Source of the DNA: a virus
Length of the DNA: 64,000 nt
IMG/VR virus record: IMGVR_UViG_3300042389_000647
Coordinates: 1 to 64,000 of that record
Direction: 5' to 3' (one strand)
Part shown: piece after piece, positions 32,846-41,630 of the stretch
Position numbering within the stretch: the first letter of the stretch is position 1
Layout: every line of letters begins with the position of its first letter
Translations under genes and position numbers: made by a program
The notes under the pieces: model-generated
Told to the model about the DNA's origin: nothing
The model's input: only the letters and a program-made list of their open reading frames with translations
Database searches by the model: none

Positions 32846-32882
32846 CCGCTATGGGAATTGATCCCATAGCGGCTTTTTTTTT
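32846..32882. terminator. Bidirectional hairpin terminator with long U-tract
   Basis: CCGCTATGGG and its complement over a 7-nt loop, followed by nine T residues on the plus strand. It terminates the beta' N-terminal gene and faces the converging 202-aa gene. Confidence 0.9.
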
Positions 32883-33490
32883 CACTTCCCGATGAAGTTT
32901 CTGAGCGATCCACGGAACTCGTACTTCAAGAATCGGTTGCGCTTGTAGTCGTCGGGAGAGGGGATGAACCCTCTCTTGAAGAGATTTACGTTTGCGAAAC
33001 TGAAGATCTCGGAGACGAACGTACTGCAGATGTACTCTTTTTCAGAGTCCTCGTCGTTCGAGAAGACTTTCGTGTTGAAGAGACGGTTCATCGTCACTCG
33101 CAAGAGCGTGAGCTTCGAGTAAACGAAAGAGCTCTTGTGCTCGAAGATGTACCTGATCCGAGCAAGGATACGGTCCTTGGCCTCTTTGGTTACTGCGATC
33201 GAGTACATGATGAACTTCGCCGCCTTGTCGAAAAGCTCCGGGGTCTCCTTGACGATCGTGTTGCTCTTCATGTCGAAGGAGAACATCTCCTTCAGGTCCC
33301 GGTCGAATCCGATCGAGACGTGGTTGTAGTTCTGTCCTGTGATCACCGACGCCACGCTGGAAAACGCCGTCTTAGTGTCCGTGATGATGACGTAGATCTT
33401 CTCGGTGGCCTCGGCGACGAGAGCCTCCTCCAGATAGATCGCTTCTTCCGTCAAGTACGTCAACAGCTCGTTTGTTGCTGTAACTGGCAT
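32882..33490 (-). CDS. Permuted NlpC/P60-like (YiiX-type) protein
   Basis: A 202-aa protein with YNHVSIGFDRDLKEMFSF (His57) and EYICSTFVSEIFSF (Cys155). A His-first, Cys-later order with NHxSI.fD..l..m.SF and CStFV is characteristic of circularly permuted NlpC/P60 cysteine hydrolases such as YiiX/YebB-like proteins. These may cleave amide or ester bonds of peptides or lipids. In a phage a role in entry, lysis or host modification is possible. The ribosome site is AGAGGT; no signal peptide is visible. Confidence 0.65.
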   Translation of the reverse strand: MPVTATNELLTYLTEEAIYLEEALVAEATEKIYVIITDTKTAFSSVASVITGQNYNHVSIGFDRDLKEMFSFDMKSNTIVKETPELFDKAAKFIMYSIAVTKEAKDRILARIRYIFEHKSSFVYSKLTLLRVTMNRLFNTKVFSNDEDSEKEYICSTFVSEIFSFANVNLFKRGFIPSPDDYKRNRFLKYEFRGSLRNFIGK

Positions 33491-33567
33491 GATTACCTCT
33501 GATTCTTATCCTATTAAAAAGTTACCCGAACAACAACGAAATAACCATATCTCAAAGGGAAATTCCG

Positions 33568-34875
33568 ATGGCAAAGCTGAGAGCGACCGTGTACCCCACG
33601 GTCGGATCCGGGATACTCCTTGGCAGCATCACCGGCATCATGAAAAACCACATCCTTTCGAAGCTCCCGAAGGGATACATTAAGTACACGTACATCAAGA
33701 ACTCCATCTCCTCCGTCACAGAGCAGGCGAACAACGAGGAAGACAATCTGGTGAAAGAGAAGCCCGCGCTGTCTCTCGGTCTCAACTACTCCTACAACGA
33801 TGCAGTGTCCTACGGCGACACCTTCCGTTGGGGGATGAGCAAGATCCCGGTGAACGCATACCAGCACGACCGAATCTACACCAAGATCATGATGTGCGAG
33901 CAAGACAACATCTACCTGTCGACGATCGACGAACGGGTCAAGCTGATCTACGACGTCGGGGTACGCCTCGACTCCGAAAGCCAAGCGTACAACCTGATGC
34001 AGTACATGAGAAGCTACATCGGCGTCGGACGCCCGTACTACGTGTCTGACGCAGACATCGAGGTTCCTCTCCCTTTCGAGTGTCTCGACCTCATCGCAGC
34101 CGCAAAGGGGTTCGACCGGAGCACGAAGCAGGGAATGCAGGAGTTCCATGCGTACTTGCACAAGTGGTCTGGAGGTAGGATCACCTACAAGCGAAACCTC
34201 TCCAGCGGAAACTTCAACTATTTCATGAAGTACCGCTGTAACGTGATGTGCAAGATCCCTGATCCGCCTTCGATCGAGAAGACGACCGAAGGCAAGTCCG
34301 TCATCGACGCGATCGTCCGTTACACGGTCGAAGCGGAGTTCCCCACCTTCACCAACTTCATCACGGAGTACGAAGAATTGGACTTGACACTTCCTTCCGT
34401 GCCTCAAGGACTCCAGCCTGGAGACCGTGGAGACTCTGCAATCTACAACTTCACCTCGAAGATGTACTTCACCAGAATGAACGAGGATAAGACGCTAGCG
34501 GTGACCTTCGAGTTCATCAGCGACGTCAACACTCCTGTCGACGAGACTCCTTTCACGGACGCTCTATCCGATTCAATGTCGTTCTTCATCGAACACCAGA
34601 AGCAGTTCCTGAAAGATGACCCGGAAGCGGTTAGCAGGCATGTGAAGATCATCATCGCCAAGGACAACGACCTTCTCGCCGAGGGAACTGACTACGAAGT
34701 GGACTGGGAGACATACTGCGTGAAGCTGGAGCACCCTTGGTACAACTATACGTATAAGCTCGGCATCTACGTCGATCTCGTGAAGTACAACGAGGTCATA
34801 GAACTCCACAACTCTCTCACCTTGAACCAGAATGCTGCGGTAAAACGCATTGCCGAGATCAAGGAAGACGTTTAA
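33568..34875 (+). CDS. Unknown 435-aa protein, probably structural
   Basis: MAKLRATVYPTVGSGILLG..., with mixed beta-rich segments and a C-terminal part (EGTDYEVDWETYCVKLEHPWYNYTYKL) resembling repeats in the neighbouring 565-aa protein (LIDPSKYSIVYDSANQKARV). First gene of a rightward virion-gene run that leads to PAAR. AAAGGG precedes the ATG. Family not recognised. Confidence 0.65.
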   Translation: MAKLRATVYPTVGSGILLGSITGIMKNHILSKLPKGYIKYTYIKNSISSVTEQANNEEDNLVKEKPALSLGLNYSYNDAVSYGDTFRWGMSKIPVNAYQHDRIYTKIMMCEQDNIYLSTIDERVKLIYDVGVRLDSESQAYNLMQYMRSYIGVGRPYYVSDADIEVPLPFECLDLIAAAKGFDRSTKQGMQEFHAYLHKWSGGRITYKRNLSSGNFNYFMKYRCNVMCKIPDPPSIEKTTEGKSVIDAIVRYTVEAEFPTFTNFITEYEELDLTLPSVPQGLQPGDRGDSAIYNFTSKMYFTRMNEDKTLAVTFEFISDVNTPVDETPFTDALSDSMSFFIEHQKQFLKDDPEAVSRHVKIIIAKDNDLLAEGTDYEVDWETYCVKLEHPWYNYTYKLGIYVDLVKYNEVIELHNSLTLNQNAAVKRIAEIKEDV

Positions 34876-34884
34876 CAGCAAAGC

Positions 34885-34901
34885 TAACAATGTTTTAGTT
34901 A
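34885..34901 (+). promoter_or_regulatory. TAAC-AATGTTTTA-GTTA element
   Basis: Second-best copy of the 17-nt element of 17735-17751 (one base different), 31 nt before the start of the 565-aa structural gene and just after the previous stop. Confidence 0.45.
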
Positions 34902-34931
34902 GTTTTTCCTATCTTTCTCTAAGGAAATGCC

Positions 34932-36629
34932 ATGCCTCTTGCAACCAATTTCCGCCGCGACTTGGCGGGCAAGGTCTACTCACTGAGCCAGTACGCTGCC
35001 CTTCAGCCCGTGGCCGACAAGAATTACGATGTCGCAAAGATGAACGAACGGTTCATCAAGCTGAACAACGCCGTCCGTGTCTGCTTCGACGCGATCGCCG
35101 ACATCGCATCTCGCGACAGCTCTTTCCTGCCGTCGTTCTTCCAAGGCTTCGTGAACCCGGTGTACGTCAAGTCCCAAGCGTACACCGACAAGTCCATGTA
35201 CAAGCTGATCAACGGCTTCAACACGAACGGCACTCCTGTCACATTCCCGGAAGAACGGATCGTCTACTCCTATCCGGACGTTGGCGATATCACCACCGAG
35301 GACTACGAGTATCTGCTGTTCAAGAACGGCGAACTAATGGACTCTACCCTGTACGCTGTCGACAACAGCGCATTCGGTATGAAAGCCTACGTCAAGTCGT
35401 CTGCCGTGGCAAACAACGACGTTATTACTCTGGCAGTTCATCGTGTCTTCAACCGAAGCTACCAGATGTGGAAGTACGTGTTCTCCGCTGCAGCAAACGG
35501 TCTGGACACGATCATCGACGTCAGCGCCAACTTCCCTAGCTTCTACGATGTTCGTTACCTGAAGCTGGCAGTTCGCAAGTCTACTGATGCAGATTACGAT
35601 CTGATCGACCCGTCCAAGTACAGCATCGTCTATGACTCCGCCAACCAAAAAGCAAGAGTCGTAGTGAACAGCGCCGTCGCCTTTGCCAAGTTCGACACGC
35701 TCATCATCTATGATTGTACTTCTTTCTGGAAGACAACGATCACCGGGACGAATTCTTCCGGCGGGGACGCCCCGATTCCGAAGGTTCCTCTCACTCAGAC
35801 AATTGCCAGCACTGGCGAGAACGTTCCCGTCGGAGTGCTGCTTTACCGAGACCTCGATATCTGGCTCAACGGTCGTCATTTGATTCCCGGTAAGCATTTC
35901 GTGATCTCGCCGGGATACCAAGAGAACAGTAACCGCTGGTCGATTGACTTCTTGATCTCGGTCCCGAATGGAACGACATACCGCCTCGACATCATCAAGA
36001 ACGTACCTTTCTCTGACACCGAGACCGTCTACGTTGTGAAAGATGCTCTTGACTCTAAAGGTATTGAATACGTCTCGGACAGCAAGTATCCTGTCTTGCC
36101 CGGACTTGGCGAGATGTATATCAACGGTCGGTTCATCGACCCGATGAACATTACCGCCGCGCACAAGCAAGTTCTAGTCGTGAATAACGTCAAGGAGACG
36201 AAGGACTTCTTCTTCAAGATGTCTCCTCCTGTCACAGTAATCACCAGCGGGATGCTCTCTGAGCACATGAACCGTGTCACTGAATTCGACCAAACGGTCG
36301 AGGCTCTTGGTGGCGTGGGCGAACTCATTGCCAGACTGAAGATCGGGCGCAGTGACCTCTCGGTTACTGACAAACCGAACGTCCTATCGACCGTTGGTGG
36401 TACTGCGATTGATCCGATGTCGGTAGCAGTTGAGGATGTTGTCAAGTACGTTCAGAAGGTGATCGCAGATGCGTTTACTGCAGGTACGGCGATCTATAAT
36501 TTGGACGCCTACAATACTGCGATGATCGACACGAATGCAATGTGGGATATCTCCATCCTGACCTCCGATCCGCTGCTTGATGCTAACGTCTACATCCCAA
36601 GCCAAGTTGTTCTTGACGCAAACACCTGA
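34932..36629 (+). CDS. Structural protein, 565 aa
   Basis: MPLATNFRRDLAGKVYSLSQ..., with repeated beta-rich segments of the form DLDIWLNGRHLIPGKHFVI and LGEMYINGRFIDPMNI, typical of tail or fibre-network proteins. The C-terminus SQVVLDANT resembles the end of the fibre at 15960 (DVILDANATF), which may be a shared interaction or assembly signal. AAGGAAATGCC precedes the ATG. Likely tail/baseplate component. Confidence 0.65.
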   Translation: MPLATNFRRDLAGKVYSLSQYAALQPVADKNYDVAKMNERFIKLNNAVRVCFDAIADIASRDSSFLPSFFQGFVNPVYVKSQAYTDKSMYKLINGFNTNGTPVTFPEERIVYSYPDVGDITTEDYEYLLFKNGELMDSTLYAVDNSAFGMKAYVKSSAVANNDVITLAVHRVFNRSYQMWKYVFSAAANGLDTIIDVSANFPSFYDVRYLKLAVRKSTDADYDLIDPSKYSIVYDSANQKARVVVNSAVAFAKFDTLIIYDCTSFWKTTITGTNSSGGDAPIPKVPLTQTIASTGENVPVGVLLYRDLDIWLNGRHLIPGKHFVISPGYQENSNRWSIDFLISVPNGTTYRLDIIKNVPFSDTETVYVVKDALDSKGIEYVSDSKYPVLPGLGEMYINGRFIDPMNITAAHKQVLVVNNVKETKDFFFKMSPPVTVITSGMLSEHMNRVTEFDQTVEALGGVGELIARLKIGRSDLSVTDKPNVLSTVGGTAIDPMSVAVEDVVKYVQKVIADAFTAGTAIYNLDAYNTAMIDTNAMWDISILTSDPLLDANVYIPSQVVLDANT

Positions 36630-36641
36630 TAGGCGAGATCA

Positions 36642-37595
36642 ATGAAGAAATCGATTAGAGACACCTACGTCTACAAGGTATTGGACCTTGAGACGACCAT
36701 CAAGAACTGTGGTGTGGTGAACTCCGATCTCCAGAAGTACGCCCTGAAACCCGACGTCGTGGAGGCGATCCTGAACGAATTCAAGTTCAAGATCAGCTTC
36801 CCGGCCAAGGTCCGGGTGATCGAGGAGATCAAAGCAGGGCGCATCACCTTCGTCGATACCGAGCTGGTGAGCGCCCTTCCGACTTGGATGGTGAGCACGG
36901 ACGGCATGTCGGTCAAGACTGCGGTCGTCAACCTCTTCGGCAAGATGAAGATCAAGGAAGACGGCACAGCGCAGTTCAACTCCAGAGAGATCTTCGCTCT
37001 GGCCGTGATCGCGCTGACCGTTCGAGACTTCTACCAGAACGAGAAGAAGGTCACGTACAACCTAAACGTGACCAAGCTCGCGGTCAAGATCTACGAACGG
37101 ATGATGTATCGGGTGCTCGACACCCTGTACTCTCTGGACGTCGGTCCCGAGTGGCTCCGGGCTTCGGTGCGGATGAACCTTCGCATGTTCTGCGCTGCGT
37201 ACGTGATGGAGAAGCACTTCAACTCCGGCACGGACTACGACAACGTGTACAACTACATCCTTCAGGACATCCCGAGGTCCAAGGAGATCTTGACGAGAGC
37301 CAGCAACGACTCCGGCATGTCTATGGAGTGCTTCCAGAGTCTGCCAGCGTTCATCGAGTTCCTGACCAAGATGCACCCGATCCTGAAGGACCTCGACATC
37401 ACCACGTTCCTCCGCAAGTACATCATGATGTACGGCGAGCGGGCGCTGCTGATGATCGAGAACTACCACTACTTCTTGGCGTACATCTTCTCGGTGACCC
37501 TCAGCGGGAACATCATCAAGGACTTCGCGCTAGAGACTTCGGTGGGCAAGGAAGGCATTCAGCTGTACAACACTTACTTCGACCTGATGAAGTAA
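36642..37595 (+). CDS. Unknown 317-aa protein
   Basis: MKKSIRDTYVYKVLDLETTIK..., helical with a long central region (FALAVIALTVRDFYQNEKK...). It follows the 565-aa gene by 12 nt in the same direction and ends at a strong terminator. It could be a morphogenesis protein; no motif was found. Confidence 0.65.
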   Translation: MKKSIRDTYVYKVLDLETTIKNCGVVNSDLQKYALKPDVVEAILNEFKFKISFPAKVRVIEEIKAGRITFVDTELVSALPTWMVSTDGMSVKTAVVNLFGKMKIKEDGTAQFNSREIFALAVIALTVRDFYQNEKKVTYNLNVTKLAVKIYERMMYRVLDTLYSLDVGPEWLRASVRMNLRMFCAAYVMEKHFNSGTDYDNVYNYILQDIPRSKEILTRASNDSGMSMECFQSLPAFIEFLTKMHPILKDLDITTFLRKYIMMYGERALLMIENYHYFLAYIFSVTLSGNIIKDFALETSVGKEGIQLYNTYFDLMK

Positions 37596-37602
37596 GCGAG
37601 AG

Positions 37603-37643
37603 ATACCGATAGGGGACGATCCCCTATCGGTCTTCTTTTTTCT
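37603..37643 (+). terminator. Hairpin terminator
   Basis: ACCGATAGGGG and complement (11 bp), 5-nt loop and a T-rich tail (CTTCTTTTTTCTTCC). Confidence 0.9.
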
Positions 37644-37704
37644 TCCATGACGCATCCCGGTTCGGCATCCAACAGCGCCTTAGAATTACTATTGGAGTTT
37701 CCCT

Positions 37705-38139
37705 ATGTTCCAGCGAATTGGCGAGGCGATCGACGCCTTCCGCTTCAAACGCAAGATTAAGGCCGGGGGATCCCTGACCCCTCTGGAGGCCCTTAAAGTC
37801 GCCAGTAGCCCACGCCTTGCATCCGAAATCGAGTCGCTAGGGGTACCAGTCGTGGTCCACTTCCCGCCCAACGTGCTAGTCAGGGGGCTGGAGAACTTGG
37901 CGTTCGAGGGCTCGGTCCGAATCCACTCGACAAGAAACATGATGATCTCGTCTGCATCGAGGCTCCACATCAACCCGAAGCGCGTGAAGCGCCTCCAGTC
38001 GATGTCGGCCAGAGAAATCGATGCCTACGACACAGCCGTTCTCGAAGAGCAGAGAGCTAGAGAGACCGTGGTCCTCGGCAGCGACTCCGGCATCGGCGCG
38101 GTTCCCTGCAAGCAAGGAGACTGCGGATGCCCGCAGTAG
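37705..38139 (+). CDS. Unknown 144-aa protein upstream of PAAR
   Basis: MFQRIGEAIDAFRFKRKIKAGG..., a basic N-terminus, a central beta-rich segment (VPVVVHFPPNVLVRGLENLAFEG) and a cysteine-rich end (CKQGDCGCPQ). It overlaps the PAAR gene start by 13 nt, so it probably belongs to spike assembly. Family not recognised. TTGGAG precedes the ATG. Confidence 0.65.
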   Translation: MFQRIGEAIDAFRFKRKIKAGGSLTPLEALKVASSPRLASEIESLGVPVVVHFPPNVLVRGLENLAFEGSVRIHSTRNMMISSASRLHINPKRVKRLQSMSAREIDAYDTAVLEEQRARETVVLGSDSGIGAVPCKQGDCGCPQ

Positions 38140-38411
38140 TTAGGCTCGGAGACACCTGTACGGGGCACGGGTGCTTCGGTTCGAGAGCCAACGACCAAGG
38201 TTCCGGTGACACTTTCGTCAACGGAATCCCAGCCCACAGACAAGACGACCACTGGATTACCCACTGCTGTGGGCCTCCGTGCCACGACTCGACACTGGCT
38301 TCCGGCTCCCCTGACACCTACGTCAACGGGAAGCAGCTCGGAAGAGTAGGAGACCCGATCGCCTGCGGCAGCGCATGCGCCGTTGGCTCGGGCGACACAT
38401 TCTGTAACTGA
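38127..38411 (+). CDS. PAAR-repeat spike tip protein
   Basis: A 94-aa PAAR protein: MPAVVRLGDTCTGHGCF, GDTFVNGIPAHRQDDHW, SGSPDTYVNGKQLGRVGDPIACG and GSGDTFCN. Conserved histidines and cysteines bind a metal ion and shape the sharp cone at the end of the contractile-tail spike. It would cap the gp5-like spike encoded at 26134. Strong AAGGAG inside the preceding gene. Confidence 0.95.
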   Translation: MPAVVRLGDTCTGHGCFGSRANDQGSGDTFVNGIPAHRQDDHWITHCCGPPCHDSTLASGSPDTYVNGKQLGRVGDPIACGSACAVGSGDTFCN

Positions 38412-38423
38412 AAGAGAAAAACC

Positions 38424-39044
38424 ATGATGCAAGAAAACAAAGAACACATCGCACGGATCGCCAAGGTCTGCCACGAAGTCAACCGCGCCTTCTGTCTCGC
38501 TTACGGTGACACCTCCCAGCCAGCTTGGGCGGATGCCCCGGACTGGCAGAAGGAAAGCGCCATGAGCGGCGTCAAGTTCCACATCGCCAACCCGGAGGCA
38601 ACCCCGGAGAACAGTCACGAGTGCTGGATGGAGCAGAAGCTGCGCGAAGGCTGGGCGTACGGCGAAGTCAAGGACCCGGAGAACAAGCGCCATCCGTGTC
38701 TTGTTCCCTACGAGAATCTGCCTCCCGAGCAGAAGGCCAAGGATTATCTCTTCCGTGCGGTGATCCACGCCATGCACACCACGACCGTCCTGATGGGGTC
38801 CGAGAACCACACCGGCTGGAAGCTGGAGGAAATCCTCGACCAGCTCGCGCAGGAAGTCGCCGCCAAGACCCTGAAGCTCAAGAACGACCAGAGCAACCTT
38901 GCTCGGTTCGTTGCAGGCAACAACGCCGTCATCGTCACGCACCTTGAGAACGCCGCAGCACTGCAACGTTCGTCTTACCAAGCACTCGATGCCCACAAGC
39001 CGAATCAGGGTCCTGCCGGGGAGCCGCGCATCGGAGGTGTCTGA
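38424..39044 (+). CDS. RyR-domain protein
   Basis: A 206-aa protein. Residues about 10-115 form a ryanodine-receptor (RyR) repeat: ARIAKVCHEVNRAF, SQPAWADAPDWQKESA, HECWMEQKLREGWAYG, DPENKRHPCLVPYENLPPEQKAKDYLFRAV. RyR domains occur in many phages and bacteria, usually with unknown ligands. The C-terminal 90 residues are helical and unassigned. Two adjacent ATG codons can serve as start. Confidence 0.85.
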   Translation: MMQENKEHIARIAKVCHEVNRAFCLAYGDTSQPAWADAPDWQKESAMSGVKFHIANPEATPENSHECWMEQKLREGWAYGEVKDPENKRHPCLVPYENLPPEQKAKDYLFRAVIHAMHTTTVLMGSENHTGWKLEEILDQLAQEVAAKTLKLKNDQSNLARFVAGNNAVIVTHLENAAALQRSSYQALDAHKPNQGPAGEPRIGGV

Positions 39045-39196
39045 TGACCGCGCTGCGAGCTTTTCTTGCTTGCTTCGGTCTCGACCTGCCTCTGCTGATT
39101 GCAGCCGTGAAGGATTTCATCTCGAAACCTCCTCCTTGGACTCAGTTTCAACTTGAGCTCTCCTTCCTGTCGCAGCACCGCCGCAAGAGGAAGTAA
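39044..39196 (+). CDS. Small 50-aa protein after the RyR gene
   Basis: MTALRAFLACFGLDLPLLIAAVKDF then a proline/basic tail ending HRRKRK. The ATG overlaps the RyR stop (TGATG), and GGAGG lies 7 nt before it. The N-terminus is hydrophobic enough for a membrane segment. Function unknown. Confidence 0.65.
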   Translation: MTALRAFLACFGLDLPLLIAAVKDFISKPPPWTQFQLELSFLSQHRRKRK

Positions 39197-39238
39197 AAAA
39201 AAAACCCCCTACGGCCTTTCGGTCGTAGGGGGTTCTTT
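39197..39238. terminator. Bidirectional hairpin terminator
   Basis: AACCCCCTACG and complement with an inner extension (GCC/GGT), A-run before and TTCTTT after, between the converging 50-aa gene and polymerase beta gene. Confidence 0.9.
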
Positions 39239-39239
39239 A

Positions 39240-41261
39240 TCAGACGATGATGTCCTCGATCTGGTCCAGCTGGTCCGACTCAAGCGTGATGCCCATGCCA
39301 GCGAAGAAGGAGCGGATCACCTGTGCTGCGTTGGTGATCATCTTCTCGCTCTTGCCGTCGCCCGCAACGCTGTCAATCCGGTCAGGATCGACGCGAAGCA
39401 GCTTCTGGAGCAGATTGCGCCGCTCGATGTTGTGCGAGGAGTAGTGACGGAGGAAGTTGATCACACCACTCGCGCCGCCTTCTTGGTTCGCCAGCAGCAG
39501 CATGTTGAACAGCTCCTGCTCGCCGAAGCGGATGGGGCTGTTGTTGTGCGGAGCGGTTCCCTTCTTGTACATCTCGTTCGACTTGAACGGGACGTTGAGC
39601 AGGCTCACCTGACCGGCGGACCGGGCGGAGAACTTACCGATCGCCTCGTGGCGGAGCTTGATGAAGTAGAGCGACCCGAACACGAGCGGCTGCTCGATCC
39701 CGTCGAACTTCAGCTTCTCCACGCCGAAGTGGTTGTACAGCTCGATCATCTTCTCGGGGTTTGCGTTCTCGAAGAATGGAGGCTGATGGATCAGCAGACC
39801 ATTCTCCCGGACGTCGGCGACGTATGCTGCGATGGCCTTGGCGTCGGTGCCGAGTCTCTCTTTCAGGAACTCGCCTTGGCCGGTGCCGATGATCTGGTAG
39901 AATTCCAGAATGTCGGACCAGAGACTGGCGACTCCCTTCTTGTCGTCCGGGTACTTCTTAACGATCTCGTCGGCGATGAAGTTCAGCTCGTGCTCGTACA
40001 GCTGCGAGATGTTGCAGCGACCGACGACGCCGAGACTGTTCAGCACCACGTCAGGGATTTCCCCGGTGTCGGAAACGCGGGGCATCTCCTCATCGGGAAG
40101 GATCTTGGAGATGACGCCTTTGTTGCCTACCCGCCCGGTGATCTTGGAGCCGACCTTGAGGGGGACGGTTTCGCGGATCTTGAAGCGGATGATCGTGCCT
40201 TCGAACTCCGACTTGTCGTAGCTGAATTTCTTGCCAGACAGGTAGTCGGTCGCCTTCTGGTACAGGAACCCGCAGTCGTCGCGGAGAGCGTACCCTTCAG
40301 CCTTGAAGCTCTCGATCGTCTCCTTGATATCTTTGTACAGGTCCCGGCGAGAATCCAGCAGCGTCTTGATCGGCGCGTTGTACTCTTGCTTCAGCTCGTC
40401 TTCCGACAGGTTGGAGAAGATCTCGATCGACTCGACCACGCCGTCAAAGTAGAACAGCGTGTCGTTGTTGACGTCCATCTGGCGGTCGTTCTCCTTGAAG
40501 TCCGTGAGGACCGTGGAGTAGTTGATCCGGCGACGGGAACAGAGCACGCCGTTCTCGATCTCTTCGCCGACGTTCGGGAATGGCTTGTAGTTCGTCTTGT
40601 CGCCGTACAGGTTGACCAGAACGTCGTTGTTGTTTAGGGACACGATGGCCTCGTGGACCGCAGTGTGCCCGAGCTTCTTGGAACCCGTCTCGCTGATGAT
40701 GATGCCGTCCTCGAAGGTCAGACCATCCTTTGCTAGGAAGATCGTCTTCAGGTTGACGCCGTACTTCAGGTTCAGGTGCTCGTCGTACATGTTGTTGTGC
40801 GAGATGAGCGTCCCGGCCTCGACTTCGTCGCCCGGCTCGGTCTCCGGCATGACGAAGTTGTTGGCATAACCGTACGACTCGGTAAGACGAGTGGACGACG
40901 TGTGGCACACCACGTCCACAGTCTGATCGTCGTACGCGAAGAACAGGTAGCGTTCGTTCTCGCCGAGCGCAATCTCGGCGATAAATGTGGCTTTCTCCTT
41001 GAGGGATACGTAACCCATCCCCTGAGAGTATTTGCCGATCTGGTTCTCGAAGCGAGTGAAGACTCGCGGCACTTCCCCACGGTCCAGCGTCAGAAACTGA
41101 GCGAGGTGGGAGATGAACATGTTGAGTCGACCGCCGTCGCACTTGTTGACGTTGGGCGTCAGCAGGTCTTCCCCGAGGAAGTAGTGCTTCGCCCTGCCGT
41201 CTTCGCGGACGTACTGGTCAGACTGAGTATCCGACTTTTTGACTGCTTTTTTCTTCGCCAT
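39240..41261 (-). CDS. RNA polymerase beta subunit, C-terminal half
   Basis: A 673-aa homologue of the C-terminal half of beta. It begins at the region equivalent to TPF.EHNDANR (LTPNVNKCDGGRLNMFISHL), has TFEDGIIISE, GRVGNKGVISKI (376-387, with the two conserved lysines) and EEMPRVSDTGEIPDVVLN-type sequence, then VVGRCNISQLYEHE and FIKLRHEAIGKFSARSAGQ near the end. The N-terminal half of beta is not in the window, as in phiKZ-type polymerases. AGGAG precedes the ATG, inside the end of the upstream 116-aa gene. Confidence 0.95.
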   Translation of the reverse strand: MAKKKAVKKSDTQSDQYVREDGRAKHYFLGEDLLTPNVNKCDGGRLNMFISHLAQFLTLDRGEVPRVFTRFENQIGKYSQGMGYVSLKEKATFIAEIALGENERYLFFAYDDQTVDVVCHTSSTRLTESYGYANNFVMPETEPGDEVEAGTLISHNNMYDEHLNLKYGVNLKTIFLAKDGLTFEDGIIISETGSKKLGHTAVHEAIVSLNNNDVLVNLYGDKTNYKPFPNVGEEIENGVLCSRRRINYSTVLTDFKENDRQMDVNNDTLFYFDGVVESIEIFSNLSEDELKQEYNAPIKTLLDSRRDLYKDIKETIESFKAEGYALRDDCGFLYQKATDYLSGKKFSYDKSEFEGTIIRFKIRETVPLKVGSKITGRVGNKGVISKILPDEEMPRVSDTGEIPDVVLNSLGVVGRCNISQLYEHELNFIADEIVKKYPDDKKGVASLWSDILEFYQIIGTGQGEFLKERLGTDAKAIAAYVADVRENGLLIHQPPFFENANPEKMIELYNHFGVEKLKFDGIEQPLVFGSLYFIKLRHEAIGKFSARSAGQVSLLNVPFKSNEMYKKGTAPHNNSPIRFGEQELFNMLLLANQEGGASGVINFLRHYSSHNIERRNLLQKLLRVDPDRIDSVAGDGKSEKMITNAAQVIRSFFAGMGITLESDQLDQIEDIIV

Positions 41262-41568
41262 CCATATCTCCTATGCGGACGTGGTGTTTCTTGACAGGTG
41301 GTGCCGACTTGTTGACACGAATGATCGTGAAGGTCGGAGTGAATTCGCAAGGGATGTCGCCAGCTCTCAGGCCGTTCCCTTTTCTCCATGTTACCCGCTT
41401 CTTCTTGTGGTCGGCAGGAGTGCAGCCGACGACGTTGTGGACGAAACAGGGATTGGTGATGTACGACGTCTCAGTCTCCCGCAAAACCGGGATGACGTAG
41501 ATCTCTAGGTTATCTGATGCCCGCCCGTCAGGGAACATTTCCCTGACTTCTAAGTACTTCTTGTTCAT
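41218..41568 (-). CDS. Unknown 116-aa protein overlapping the polymerase beta start
   Basis: MNKKYLEVREMFPDGRASDNL..., mostly beta; a lysine/arginine-rich middle (DHKKKRVTWRKGNGLRAG). Its last 44 nt overlap the beta gene in another frame. Weak ribosome site. The GATATATGA element and a hairpin lie upstream, so it may head the beta transcript. Confidence 0.6.
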   Translation of the reverse strand: MNKKYLEVREMFPDGRASDNLEIYVIPVLRETETSYITNPCFVHNVVGCTPADHKKKRVTWRKGNGLRAGDIPCEFTPTFTIIRVNKSAPPVKKHHVRIGDMDGEEKSSQKVGYSV

Positions 41569-41594
41569 TTTCTTATCGGACGCCTATGCGAGAG

Positions 41595-41630
41595 GATCAT
41601 GGACCCGTAGGCCCATGATCATCATATATC
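41595..41630 (-). terminator. Inverted repeat after recA
   Basis: GATCATGG and its complement flank ACCCGTAGGC (41595-41620), next to GATATATGAT right after the recA stop. No U-tract, so termination, processing or promoter function cannot be separated. Confidence 0.45.
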
